Below are positions 21,539 to 32,482 of a DNA stretch of 64,000 nt, in pieces. Both the position numbers and the translations under genes were made by a program. Position 1 is the stretch's first letter. Each line of letters opens with the position of its first letter. Below the pieces are notes generated by a model, which did not search any database, had not been told where the DNA came from, and saw nothing but the letters and a program-made list of their open reading frames with translations. Origin of the DNA: Tupaia tana (Eukaryota; Chordata; Mammalia; Scandentia; Tupaiidae); contig JAKSZU010000004.1 in NCBI GenBank assembly GCA_026018925.1, positions 43,030,233-43,094,232 of the forward strand, written 5' to 3'.

Positions 21539-23368
21539 GCCTACATTTCCAAATCAGTGAATTCTATCAATAGGGAAGATACACAAATTCTTCCATAGTA
21601 AATACAAAGACTGTATCTCTAAACTTATTCTTTGATCTAAACATTAAGCATTACCTTGATACCAAAAATCAAACATGAATTTTAAGACAATGGAGAAGTA
21701 TAGGTTCTTTGCACTTATCAACCTAGGTAAAAATCCCTAATATTCAACAAAGTCGATCTGGAATGTATAAAAATAATAATGTTATAGACAAGCTGGACTT
21801 ACTCAAGGAATTGACAGTAGATACTATGTTAAACACCAGATAATGAAATCCATATTAGCATAATAAAGGAGAAAAAGTGTTTGATTCAGAAAAAAAGGTA
21901 AAATAAAATCAAACACCGATTTATAATTAAATATCGGTATGACCTTCTTCTTGTGATTTAGCAAACTTCCTGTGAAAGTTTTGAGGCAATGTTTTTCTAT
22001 TCAAAATTAGAGGAAAGGTATCAAAAATTATAGCAAATTCATATTTATACCAAAATATTAAAACTTCTTCTTTGAGAACAGAAACTGGACAAGAATTTCT
22101 GTCATTACATCACCAATCATATTGTTTTATAAGAGATGTTTTCACAAACTATCCCACTAGCCTAAATTTGTGCTATTTGTATGGTTCATTAAAAAAAGTG
22201 TAAACAACTAATGCCAGAAAAGACTGTGTACACAATTAACTTTGTGAAAAAGGACATTATTTGCCCTTAAATTAAGGAAAATTTATAAGCAGTTTCAAGT
22301 GTACTTACATTAGCGAGTTGTTGATTAATGTCTTATTATGCTGTCAATGTTTTTGTATTTCATTACATATTATAATAAATAATTAAAGGCACTATTGTGT
22401 AATAAAATATTTTTGATCTAAGCATTAAGCATTGAAAATTATCAAGAAACTACAATTATTCTCCCTGTGTTGCATAAAATTATGTAACATGAAGGACATT
22501 AGATTGAACTTTTGTATTCCATCTTTTTGCCACCTGTATATAGAAAATTTCCATCCATAACATAATCAGGAATTTCTTTAGATCCACACTTCTTGCTTAG
22601 ACCTACTACTTGTGTTTATTCAATCAATAATACTAATTGAGTACATTCTATATATTATGGACCTTCCCCCGAGAAGATTCTACTTACAGTAGGAAAAGTG
22701 AAACAAATTCAAAAATAACAGAAATATACAATAAAATATAAAGAGTACTATTAGAAAGAAACAGAGAAAACAGAAAGCATGTTTGGACAATGAGAGATTT
22801 TCTCTGGAATAGGGATGAGTTAAGGCTGGTTAAGGATGCTATGTTTAATATCTGGTTAGTATATCCCCTATCATTCTTGCCTTGTTCAGTGGAAGTGGGA
22901 CAAGACAGTCTTTGTCAGCTCTTTATATAAAATAATTTCTTCTTGATCTACTCTAATAAATTCCTCTCAGATAATTATAAATATGCTCCTGTAGACATGA
23001 GATGTATGTTTCAGACCACTTTTATAGAAAATACAGTTTCATTACATAATAGCTTAAATGCTTTTTAAAATGTCCTCGTTATTTTTCTGTATGTAAACAC
23101 CCCTTAGGAACCATTTTCAACAGTAAGAGAGAAGCACTATGTAGACAGGGCTCCTTCTAGATCTCTCTCTTCACATAATTAAGTCACTTCACTAAATGTT
23201 CACCCCTTTGTACATACTCAATAGTATTCATAAGTTTTTATTTTTATTTTGGACATAAGTTTCCTGGCTAAAATGGAAGAAATGAAGAAATCAAAAGGAA
23301 AGGAAGAAAGAAAAAGAAAGAGAAAAATTTAAGGAAGCAAGGAAAAAGAAAGTCATGAAAGGCCCGTT
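21539..23368. other. Unique AT-rich DNA, 1.8 kb
   Basis: No SINE, LINE or gene recognised. A purine-rich stretch (23275-23350) lies just before the next SINE. Confidence 0.5.
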
Positions 23369-23374
23369 ATGTGC

Positions 23375-23380
<6 letters not shown>

Positions 23381-23414
<34 letters not shown>

Positions 23415-23656
23415 AATAGGGCGCCTGCGCTCGCCAGACAGACAGAGAGAGACAGAGAGACAGAAAGCGAGAAATCAGCCCCCAAGGGAGATGGCCATGC
23501 TGCAATCCCTTCTCCTCCATTCTCCTCTCGGGATCTTGGGTAAGCACGCACACGCGCCCGGCGTGAGTTTTAAGCCACTGAGTCCAGGACGCGAACCACG
23601 GTCGACTACATGGGAGTCCAGCGACATAGCCATTACACTAACTGCTGGTCCCTGTA
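23381..23656 (-). mobile_element. tRNA-SINE, young subfamily
   Basis: Antisense copy with a long T-run tail (to about 23412), GCAATAGGGCGCCTGCGCTC, end CTAACTGCTGGTCCC. ATGTGCTATTT at 23369-23379 and 23657-23667 is the target duplication. The 125-codon plus frame and its relatives are SINE sequence. Confidence 0.94.
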
Positions 23657-23699
23657 ATGTGCTATTTATAGAATATATAAGAAATACTTTTTCTTTGTT

Positions 23700-23904
23700 C
23701 GTTTCTTTTTTTGCCAAAGGGTGTCAGAAAGACAAACAGAGACAGTGAGAGTAAGAGTGAGAACTCAGCCCCAAAGGGCACTGCCATGTCGTCATTCCTC
23801 CTCCTGGGGTTTTGATAACACACACATATGCAGGTCTGAGACTGGAACTGCAGTTGTCCATGTAGGAGCTCAGTGTCTTAACGACTATGCCACCTGCTGG
23901 TCTC
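23700..23904 (-). mobile_element. tRNA-SINE, old
   Basis: Antisense: TTTTTGCCAAAGGGTGTCAG, 'tcctcctggggttttgataa', AGCTCAGTGTCTTAACGACT, ends CTGCTGGTCTC. Body shortened. Confidence 0.85.
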
Positions 23905-24065
23905 AGGAATACCTTAGTTACAGAAAACATTTACACCTTTAAATCAATCTGATTTTTTGTTTCATACACAAGTTCCACTTTATTTCAATATTAGGAATCC
24001 TGCTTACTTTTAATATTATAGAAATCTTTGTCCATAGTCTTCTACCCTCAGAATGTGTACAAGTC

Positions 24066-24165
24066 ATCATTCATTCATTCAACAGAAAGTTGTTTATTAT
24101 CTTTTATGTGGCAAATACATGTAATACATTGGTGGGGGATAAAAAGCCACACTTCCTGTATTTTA
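24066..24165 (-). mobile_element. L2 3' end, antisense
   Basis: CATTCATTCATTCAACAGAA followed by 'attatcttttatgtggcaaa' is the reverse complement of the L2 terminal pattern (TTGAATGAATGAATG). Confidence 0.6.
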
Positions 24166-25016
24166 ACTTTCCCTTTGGTTTCAAACACTTGTTTCACATT
24201 AAAAGTTTGTTCTTTGCCTCTGGCCATACCTGGCTGCTAGTCTGTAACTTATTTTTCTCACCAGATTGTTTTAATCTACTTCAACCCTCTGACTTTGGCT
24301 TTTCTCATTGCCTATGCTTAAGACCTTTTTGTGTGCCCTAGACACACAAGATCTTATTACTCACTCTTTTATGTGTTTTAACTGGACCTCGCTTACACTG
24401 TTCCTCTTACAGTGATCTAAGATTTTGCTCCTCCTATCTCCTCTTACAATTTTTTTTAATACTTAAGATTGGTTATACTTTTCCATTTTCCACTTTCCCA
24501 ATCTACTCTAATCAGATTTCATTAAATAAATCATTTTGGTCAATTCTTCTATTCAGATCTTTCAATTCTAGGTCAGTAGACTAAAAAGTTCTTAATAATT
24601 GCCAGTATATTTTAAGTTCTCTGCAGCATTTTCATTGCTAAGAACTCATTTTTCTAAAGAACCTTTTTTTAATTTTTTTCTTGAGGATGACACAACATTC
24701 AAATGCTTTGTACCTGCTATCTACCTTTAGCACCCTCTTCTGAGTGAATACTCCTTCTCGATATCTTGTTGAGTATCTCCACGCCTGGTCTATTCTTATT
24801 CCATTTTATATCTGCACAAAAACTTTTGGTGATGTCTCGTAGTCCCACTGATTTAAAATTATCTCCATACTGACAATTAACAAATTTACATTCCCAGCTA
24901 TGACATTTACACTGAGGAACAGACTGATATATGGAACTGTCTGCTTGACATTGCATAAACTGGCTTCTAAAATTTAGTATGTTCAAATGCCATTTTCATT
25001 CTCTCATTCACACACA

Positions 25017-25053
<37 letters not shown>

Positions 25054-25410
25054 TCCTTCTCAGACATTCTATATCAGAGTGACTCCATGCTTACCCAGTC
25101 CTCAAGCTAAGACTTAGCAGTTACTCTGGATAATCTTTTTCTTATAAAAGCCTCTTCAGAGTGTTGCCCTAAGCAGCCTCTCCATTTTTTGCCTCACTCT
25201 ACATATTTTGCTTTGTCATTACACATTCACTATTACCGGAAATGGTATTATATATTTAAGATTTTACTTATTTAACTCGTCTCCACTACTAGACTACAAT
25301 CACCACGAGGGCAGGGGCATTGTCCACAGGTTGCGAAAATGTTCTCAGAACCCAGTACTTCTGATATATTTCAGGCGCTAAATAAATATTCATTGAATTA
25401 ATGAAAGTAC
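24166..25410 (+). mobile_element. L2-derived region with 3' end
   Basis: The end, 25270-25410, is a good L2 3' terminus ('cactactagactacaatcac', 'cacgagggcaggggcattgt', 'cgctaaataaatattcattg', AATTAATGAAAG). Upstream parts have the pyrimidine-rich character of L2 but are fragmented. A (CA)n array interrupts at 25010-25051. Confidence 0.5.
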
Positions 25411-25544
25411 ATGTAACAGAGATTTGGATATAGGCATGTAAGTTTGTAGGTTTTAACCACCACTTCACTGGTAATGTTCTCCCCACCCATCTCATTTTCT
25501 CCCAGTATTTGCAGGGTAAAATATTTCTTTATCCTTTTTCTGAA

Positions 25545-25800
25545 CTAAAATTGCCTCTTCTGAGGCTTCTCTTGATTTCCCCAGGAAGCCATAAGTGCTT
25601 ACCCTGCTAGACTTCTACGGCCCCTGTGCAAATCTCTACCACAGCTATGTGTGCAAATCACTACTGCAGTAGTGATAGTATATGTTGTAATTTGGGGTTT
25701 TCATATCTTTTTGTCCCTAGCCTATATGTTCTTTCAGGGAGGCATGGTTTTTCCCATCTTTCTGGTACACAAAAGACACTAGAAATGTAAGTGCTGAAGC
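25545..25800 (+). mobile_element. L2-like 3' end
   Basis: 'tgaggcttctcttgatttcc', 'agcctatatgttctttcagg', 'gaggcatggtttttcccatc' and a final 'gtacacaaaagacactagaa' follow the L2 3' end order. It lies directly after another L2 terminus in the same orientation. Confidence 0.5.
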
Positions 25801-26067
25801 AGGAGAGATTTAAAATATTGTACATTAAGATTTATTAGAGAGACACAGATGAAATTTATTCCATATAGAGCTTATTTCTCAAAAAAATTAAATAATTTCC
25901 TCTCTAAAGGACATTTTTTATTTTGCTCTGAAACAAGAATTCTACATTACAATAAAGTCTTGTCCTATACTCTGCAGAGAGAAAGATGTCTTCATAGTTT
26001 CTAAATGCTAATTTCTGTCTAGAGATGGTTTCTGAATAAGATAAAGTACTTTAGTACACTTTGGGGC
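25801..26067. other. Unique DNA, no feature seen
   Basis: No gene or repeat recognised. It leads to the U2 fragment. Confidence 0.45.
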
Positions 26068-26102
26068 ATCACGTCTTGGCCTTTTGGCTAAGATCAAGTG
26101 TA
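26068..26102 (+). pseudogene. U2 snRNA 5' fragment (retropseudogene)
   Basis: 35 nt match the first 35 nt of U2 snRNA with very few changes, including GGCCTTTTGGCTAAGATCAA, the region that pairs with U6 and lies before the branch-point recognition sequence. The copy stops at GTGTA with no A-tail. ACTTTGGGGCA flanks it (26058-26068 and 26102-26112, overlapping the ends by one base each), as in snRNA pseudogenes made by reverse transcription. Far too short to be functional. Confidence 0.85.
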
Positions 26103-26660
26103 CTTTGGGGCAAAGCAATATGCTAAGAACTCAATATTTAAGTCTGAACCTAAGTACAGAGTTTTGACTGCATCTGTTTTTTCTCCCAACACAGAGACTT
26201 AAGCTACTTGTGTAATGGTCACTGATAATTCGTCTACACCTTTATAGTTATTTAATAATCAATAGGAGCCATAGTAAGCATATGGGATTATTTAAAATTC
26301 ATGTGAATGTATTTCCTTACTATAAAAGACAGACTGTAGAAGTCCATATCATGAAAACTTCAATTCTACAGTAATCAGGTAAATATCAAACAAAGTTTTA
26401 GGGGAAAGGTGAAAATCATTACCTTATTCCTTATATTTCTATTGAGGAATGAGTATTTTACATTATCCAATGAATGTCTTCATTCTCTTTCATGATCTTT
26501 CCTCTAAGAGAAGGAGTAAATTGTGAAATTGTTAACATGGAGGATGAAACAAAACAAAACTGTTCATGGTCCCACTGCAGTGGTGCAGGCAGAAGGTGTT
26601 GCTCTCTGGGGCTGGAACCCAGTGCAGGACTATGATTCAGTTTCCAGATGGTGTGAATCA
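26103..26660. other. Unique DNA, no gene seen
   Basis: No feature recognised. The minus-strand 67-codon frame at the right end has no support. Confidence 0.45.
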
Positions 26661-26785
26661 TTCCAGGTGCACTGATCCTGGCTGGCTCATTGGCTAAGGA
26701 GCTGGGTGGGGATGAGGATGCTTATCTCCTTGTTCTCTTTCTCTCTCTCTCTCTCAAAAATAAAGTAAATGGACTTGAAAAAGAA
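26661..26785 (+). mobile_element. Possible SINE of another tRNA family
   Basis: GGCTGGCTCATTGGCTAAGG has a box-A-like pattern different from the dominant SINE, and the segment ends in CT repeats and CTCAAAAATAAAGTAAATGG, as many tRNA SINEs do. No box B is visible, so this is tentative. Confidence 0.3.
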
Positions 26786-26875
26786 AAAGGAAAAAAACTC
26801 TTAAAATACAGCACAAATGATTGACTCAGTCTTGTTTATTTCCTGCTACATTGGTGAATAGATGGTGAGCTCTTT

Positions 26876-27074
26876 TTAAAAATATGATTAGTCATTATAT
26901 TTATTATTATTATTATTATTAAATTTACTGTAGGGCACCTACACATACCAGAGAGAGAGAGAGGGAGAACAAGAGAGAAAGTGAGAAAGAAAGCCACCAG
27001 GTCTGGGACTAGAATCACTGTCAGCCATGTGAGAATCCACCTCCTCATGCGCCATGCCACCTGCTGGCCCAGAA
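26876..27074 (-). mobile_element. tRNA-SINE, short intermediate form
   Basis: Antisense: TTA repeat tail, CTGTAGGGCACCTACACATA, CCAGAGAGAGAGAGAGGGAG, CCACCAGGTCTGGGAC, CCACCTGCTGGCCC. GTGAGCTCTTT at 26865-26875 and 27075-27085 is the target duplication. It keeps the extreme 3' end of the long form but lacks its middle. The 142-codon minus frame crosses this SINE. Confidence 0.9.
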
Positions 27075-27085
27075 GTGAGCTCTTT

Positions 27086-27553
27086 ATCTCATGATGTAAA
27101 CAGTTATGCCTGAACCCAGGGACGCCTTTCAGTAGTCTGAAACATTGTTTCCTTCTTGAAATTTTATGTTGGTAATTTGTAAATATTGAGGCCGGCTGAC
27201 AATGAGTACACCACCTGTCTCCTTGGAATCTTTTAGTTCTAACTTTCTTTACATGGGAAACCAAGAACTATTGTGTGAAAAGTGAACGATTGTTGAGACA
27301 AGAACAGAAAGTTCAAGTTTTGTTTATGATCTATGCTGATTTTTCTATTTCAACTTTACTACTATTAAATGTATTTTTAGTCCTCAAAAGACTTCTTCTG
27401 TCTCTTTTTAGCTAATATGGTTCAAAGAAATACATGTCAGAGTAATTATCTGAAGTCACAATTGGTTACCAAAATTCTAAATAAAAAAAAGACAAATCCA
27501 GTTAGATATAGGATATGACAGTAATAGTCTTAGAGTAATTAAAATTAAAGACA
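27086..27553. other. Unique DNA, no gene seen
   Basis: No feature recognised. Confidence 0.45.
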
Positions 27554-28139
27554 AAACACCAGGTCCCATTGAGATAGGAAATGGACAGAAGGCAGTTGGG
27601 ACATAAGGTCCAAAGATGGAGTAGCCGTAACTAAGTATTCACAAGAAACTACTTGCTCACAACAAATGGTTGGCAGATTGCAGCAATGATTCAGTGATGA
27701 ACCTAGGCAGCATGAACTAAAGCAATTCTGGCATTTTCAATGTCCCCCTAGGTAATGGTCTTTAGAGCCCAAAGACTTGAGCCATCATCGACCACTCGAT
27801 AATGGTCTCTGGGCTAAAGCTCTCAGACAAGGACTGAGGCAATTATTTACCAGAAGTTCTCTAAATGTAAGCTCCCTAAATCTACAGCATGGCATACCTA
27901 GCACATGTGCTCCATGGGGACAAAAGTGAACAAGATTGTCCTAGTTAATAATAGAATAAAACCGCAGACCAAAGCCCCACTTCTGCTACCCCCTTTTTAT
28001 GACCTCTCTGTGCCTGGGAGCTTATTCTTTCCTGCTCAATAAACTTCACTTTCGCTATCCCTTCCACTTGCCTGCACCTCTAATTCTTTATGATCATGAG
28101 ACACAAACTAGGCAACTCCGAAATCGTGAAACACCAGGT
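27554..28139 (+). mobile_element. Solo LTR, ERV1-like (boundaries uncertain)
   Basis: A 3' region with TTTTTATGACCTCTCTGTGC, AATAAACTTCACTTTCGC (polyadenylation signal near 28037) and a U5-like end (GGCAACTCCGAAATCGTGAA) is typical of gamma-type LTRs. AAACACCAGGT is present at 27554-27564 and 28129-28139, bracketing about 565 bp. I could not fix a TG start. No viral gene remains. Confidence 0.65.
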
Positions 28140-28599
28140 ACCACAAATATGCCAGTACCTAGGAGAAAGCTACTACTGAAGTGGACAGCTTCATTTCTCC
28201 AAAGGGACCATTTATGGAAACACACCTAGAACCAGAAACAAAATGCTAAAGCATTCTCTAAACTTCTTCCAGTCTATTTCCTCTCCCAAGTGTTAACCAT
28301 TTTTATGAATTTTGTTCAATCTTGTTTTGGCAAGACTGTTTCTTTTCTTTGGCATCTTAAGTATGCTCTCTGGAAAGTGACAGCCTTCTTTTATTAAACT
28401 CAGTGTTTCATAGGTATGGATTAGTTATCTTGATATTTGGGTTTGCAAAGCTTTCTCAGGTTCAGTAGAAAAGCAAGAAGAAATTTTTAATAACATCAAA
28501 ATGATGTCTTCAGAAATACTAGAAATACAAGACAGGGCATATTTGTTTAAATATAATAGCCATGGTAATCCAGGAAAAATGCTACCTAGATACTACAAA
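28140..28599. other. Unique DNA, no gene seen
   Basis: No feature recognised except a small direct duplication, CTACCTAGATACTACA, at about 28582-28619. Confidence 0.45.
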
Positions 28600-28745
28600 A
28601 CACTACCTAGATACTACACAAATACTGCAAGATGCTGGTCAAATTGCTGCATCTCTGAACTTCAATTTCCCATCTATGAAGTCACAAAACATAGGATTAT
28701 TGTAAGAATTAGGTGAGAAAACCTACATGAAAGCTTCTTGATTAC
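28600..28745 (+). mobile_element. MIR SINE
   Basis: 'gatgctggtcaaattgctgc', 'ctgaacttcaatttcccatc', 'aggattattgtaagaattag' follow the MIR core and its downstream part in sense orientation. Confidence 0.6.
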
Positions 28746-29721
28746 TTATTTAGGGAAACTGATTTGAAATGAAATGTTATTTGATTATTTTGATGACTTC
28801 CATAAACTTTGTGATGTTTATTGGGAGCATTGTTGTAGAATAAGTTACGGTTTTATGCACAAATTTGGTTGAATTTAATCACTTTCCTAAAATGCAAAAT
28901 ATTTCTCACTGAAGAAAGATTTTTGATGTTACATTACATACCAGGCATTTCAAGTGTGGTTCTCTTGGTTTAAACAAAGTATAAATTTTGAAAGAATAAA
29001 CAGTTCTCTGGGTTTTTCATTTAAAGCTTTGTCCTCTGAAGTCTTTTGATGAATATTGTATTTATCACCTCTGATGCCAGCTCATTTAAAATACAAGACT
29101 GCTCTAACCACCTCTTTCAACTGTTGCATTAGAGGTGTTCAGAGGACAGGCAGCACAAAATAGCACGATTTGCATTCAGTGCAGAATCTGTACAGTTAAA
29201 CTTTCATGTCTTAATGAAAGGTCATAAAATAGTACAGCACTGACCAAATAGATTTCCTAGAACATTAAATCCCCCATGAATCCTCCTGTACCACTTTAAA
29301 CACAAGTTAAAATTGCAAATCATAAATACTGAATGCTTTCTTCCTTAATGTAAGTTCACTATTGTAACCTTGTCTGGCGAAGAAGTCCCACTTAAAGGTC
29401 TGTAACATTTTCATTATCAGCTCTATCTCTAAGGAGTTGGTAATGCAGCTGTTTCTGTTTGTAATGGGCTGAAAATGCTTATACTGATTTTTTTCTTTAA
29501 GTCCGTTGCTTGTGCAGCTCTTTCTTGGTCCTGAATTAAAACAAATGGAGTTTCTCTAGCTTTTGATTGCCTTTTATTCTTATTGTTAAAAATATAATTC
29601 TGTAATAACACATTTTTATTAATATATTATCTCTAGAGCTTTAGCCTTCAATATATTGGGTGCTAAAGTGTCCATATGTGTGTATATACTTATAAATGCA
29701 TGTATATATTTACTTATGTAC
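28746..29721. other. Unique DNA, about 1 kb
   Basis: No repeat or gene recognised. The base composition is less monotonous than in the flanks. Confidence 0.45.
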
Positions 29722-29850
29722 CACAGGTCTTTGAAAAGTCAGAGGGAAATGCATATTATGAAGAAATTATGCGGGAACTTCAAAAAAAAGTTGGCACCAA
29801 AATATATTTGAACTTAATTTCCATTTTCCACAGACCTTTTAAAATACCCG
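29722..29850. mobile_element. Mariner MITE (MARNA-like), intact length
   Basis: Starts CCACAGGTCTTTGAAAAGTC and ends ACAGACCTTTTAAAATACCC with matching inverted ends. Interior 'gcatattatgaagaaattat' and 'ttggcaccaaaatatatttg' are shared in pattern with the other two copies. TA lies on both outer sides, as mariners require. A TG microsatellite follows. Confidence 0.8.
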
Positions 29851-29859
29851 TGTATATTT

Positions 29860-30617
29860 GTGTGTGTGTGTGTGTTCAAGTATGTATGAATAAATAGTAT
29901 TTTCTCAAAGCTTAATTTTATTTGTGAGAGAAGAGATACAAATGGAAAAATAATTCCATTAAGATGCATGAAAATACCTCCACAAATTAAGTTCTCTACT
30001 TGAGTAGCAAGAGTAGGCTCCTACTAGTATGAAGTGTGCTTGAAGCATACAAAAGATTAAAATGTTCTGAACTATATTGCATTTTCACAAAAGCGATGGC
30101 TTCACTTGTCGATGAGAATATATAAAATAAGTTTCTGAATATATTAATGGAAAATCAGTTTCACTTCTGTGCTATGTGCAGGTGTTTGCTAGAATGCATT
30201 CAGTCTTAGTACTGTTAAAAGATCTGAGACTTGGCTCTGTATCTAAAATCCTAAACCACCACGATTGCCAGGGTATGCTGGGGTATTACTACATATTGAC
30301 AGATATAACAGGAGAGAGATGCCAAATTTACTATAATAGAAGACAGAGAATAATCTAAGTCTCAGAAAATTAGAAAGGTTTAGTAACTACTTGACAGAGT
30401 CATAAGAGACAGGCAATGTTCTGTCCTAACAAATACAGGAAGTATTTACACTCGACATTATTCCAATACATTCTCTAGTCAGCTCCCAATCCCATTAACT
30501 GCTGCTATATATCAGCATACAGTAATATGTTGATATATAGGTAAGATGTTATTATCTATCTCATCTTGTCCAGTTACTATCTCATCCTTTGATATTCTAA
30601 GACTTAGAAGAGCTCAT
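29860..30617. other. Unique DNA, possible MIR trace
   Basis: About 30320-30400 (AGACAGAGAATAATCTAAGT and onward) might be an antisense MIR core. Otherwise nothing recognised. Confidence 0.35.
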
Positions 30618-30630
30618 AATAAGCCATAGT

Positions 30631-30898
30631 GGGACTAGCAGTTAACGTAATGGCTATGTCACTGGACTCCCATGTAGTCGACTGCGGTTCGAGTCCCGGA
30701 CCCGGTGGCTTAAACTCACACCGGGCGCGTGTGCATACGTGCCCAAGATCCTGAGAGGAGAATGGAGGAGAAGGGATTGCGGCGTGGCTATCCTCCCTGG
30801 GGGGTGATTTCTCGCTTTTTGTCTCTCTCTGTCTGGCTGGCGAGCACATGCACCCTATAGCAAAAACCTCTCCAAAAATATAAATAAATAAATAAATA
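30631..30898 (+). mobile_element. tRNA-SINE, young subfamily
   Basis: GGGACTAGCAGTTAACGTAA head, perfect box B, tail of (AAAT) repeats. AATAAGCCATAGT at 30618-30630 and 30899-30911 is the target duplication. Confidence 0.95.
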
Positions 30899-31043
30899 AA
30901 TAAGCCATAGTCAGAAGATGTAGGGCATCACACCATATGCCATTCATTTCAAGCTATGTGGATTTCATGTGTGACATAAGAAGCCTATAAGATATCTTTG
31001 CTTAATTAACACTAAGCAAGTATTTTGCTAGACCTAAGCAGAC

Positions 31044-31298
31044 TTGTTTTGTTTTGTTTTGTTACAGGACACGTGTGTTTTTCAGAAAGAGAGAGGGAGA
31101 ATAGAAAGCACTCCGTATGGGGAATGGATATGCACAATCCCACAATTCCTTCTCCTCCATCCCTCCCTCCTTTTGGAATATGGGCAGGTACACACACATG
31201 CTTGGCATGTTTTCTAAGCTGATGGATCTGGGACTCAAACCAAGGGGGAGGGTCATATGGGATCTGACTACATTAACCACTAAACCACGAAGCCGACT
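31044..31298 (-). mobile_element. tRNA-SINE, old
   Basis: Antisense: TTTTG-repeat tail, GTGTGTTTTTCAGAAAGAGA, 'gggactcaaaccaaggggga', CTAAACCACGAAGCCGACT end. CTAAGCAGAC and CTAATCAGAC (31034-31043, 31299-31308) are a one-mismatch target duplication. Confidence 0.87.
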
Positions 31299-31308
31299 CT
31301 AATCAGAC

Positions 31309-31617
31309 AGATGAATTTTATATGCTGGAACTATATAGTATAATATTAAATATTATTTTAAAATTAGCGCCTATTTAAGACAGTTTTAGTTTGAGAAAAT
31401 GTCAGGTTTCTATCAGGGTTGAGCTAAATGAATCCAGCGCTTTCTGTTCAGGTGAATGAACTTCAATTTTGTTTCAGTATCTGACTTACTTATTACTTTT
31501 AGATCTCTACTATACATGCCTCTTTGATGTGTGTGTGTATACATGCAAATATATATATATAAATATATATATATACATATATATATGTGTGTATGTGTGT
31601 GCATGCATTTGTGTATA

Positions 31618-31665
<48 letters not shown>

Positions 31666-31833
31666 CTACCAATGAAAAATAATTAGCTCTTGAGCTTCCC
31701 TTAGAAGACATTCTCTAATCTGATGCCACCTGAAATCTTTTCAATCATTTATCAAGTAACAATTTAATTATCCTTTGATTTATTTCTTTCCCTGAAATAC
31801 TGAAAACTCTAGTAGACTGTCTTGTCATTTCAG
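31309..31833. repeat. Unique DNA with (TA)n array
   Basis: Long TA-rich array at 31548-31662, with two nearly pure AT blocks separated by TG repeats. The rest is unique and leads into the candidate exon. Confidence 0.7.
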
Positions 31834-31918
31834 AGAAAATAGTACCTGTGGTACTGAGTCAAAGAAGGAGCAGTTGGATTTATCAGAGGCTCTTTCAAGA
31901 CCTTTATTTACATGCGAG
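31834..31918 (+). other. Candidate coding exon, 85 nt (unproven)
   Basis: A strong acceptor (CTTGTCATTTCAG) with a branch-point-like TACTGAAAA about 35 nt upstream precedes the segment, and a near-perfect donor, GCGAG|GTAAGT, follows it. One frame (31835-31918) stays open for 28 codons, starting ENSTCGTESKKEQL and ending PLFTCE; the other two close. The residue mix looks like protein, and the flanks are free of repeats. I cannot name the protein. Its entry phase does not match the exit phase of the candidate at 14040-14128, so direct joining of the two would break the frame. Confidence 0.35.
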
Positions 31919-32482
31919 GTAAGTGGGAAAGGTGCTCTGGGTCCCTTAGTCCTCTCTCTCCCCTACTTCTGTCACTATGATAGTAAGTCACTGACTCATT
32001 TTGCTCATTCTCTTTGTTGCCATGTTGCCCTTGGGCCGTGCTTAGTGATCTGGTTAAGGGCATGCCTAATTGACCTTTCCGGTTTGAGTTAGAAGTGCTA
32101 AATGCTTTTGTCACTGCTGTCTTCATGTTGCGTGATTGGCATTTTGGCTATAGCAGTTCTGCTATTCCTGAGGGCCTGCCATGCCTAGTGTGGACAGAAG
32201 TTAGGGATCCTGGTTACTATTAATATGAAGAGCTGCACTTTCAGGAAGGAGCCTTGGCCACAAATACACATTTTTCTAAGATAAGCTTGAAATGTTTTTA
32301 CCATTATAAGGGGTGTAGTAACATATAGCAATAAAAGCAGAGAGCTAAGGGGTAACAGAAAATCCATGTTTATTAATTAGAAAAACATCTTAGAAGAGAG
32401 AACAATAAACCAGTACTGCATAACGTTTACAAAGTTGGAAGAATGTTTTAAGGTGATTATGGCCGATTGTTTTAAGCAATAA
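31919..32482. other. Unique DNA downstream of candidate exon
   Basis: No repeat recognised. Somewhat more GC-rich than average. The 72-codon frames on both strands overlap the candidate exon and have no independent support. Confidence 0.45.

Noticed and set aside
23371-23748. 125-codon plus-strand open frame beginning with a phenylalanine run
   Set aside because: It starts in the T-run of an antisense SINE and consists of SINE sequence; nearly the same peptide pattern recurs at every antisense copy.
26836-27264. 142-codon minus-strand open frame, the longest in the window
   Set aside because: Its middle is the short-form SINE at 26876-27074 with a TTA-repeat tail; no motif, start context or splice signal supports a gene.
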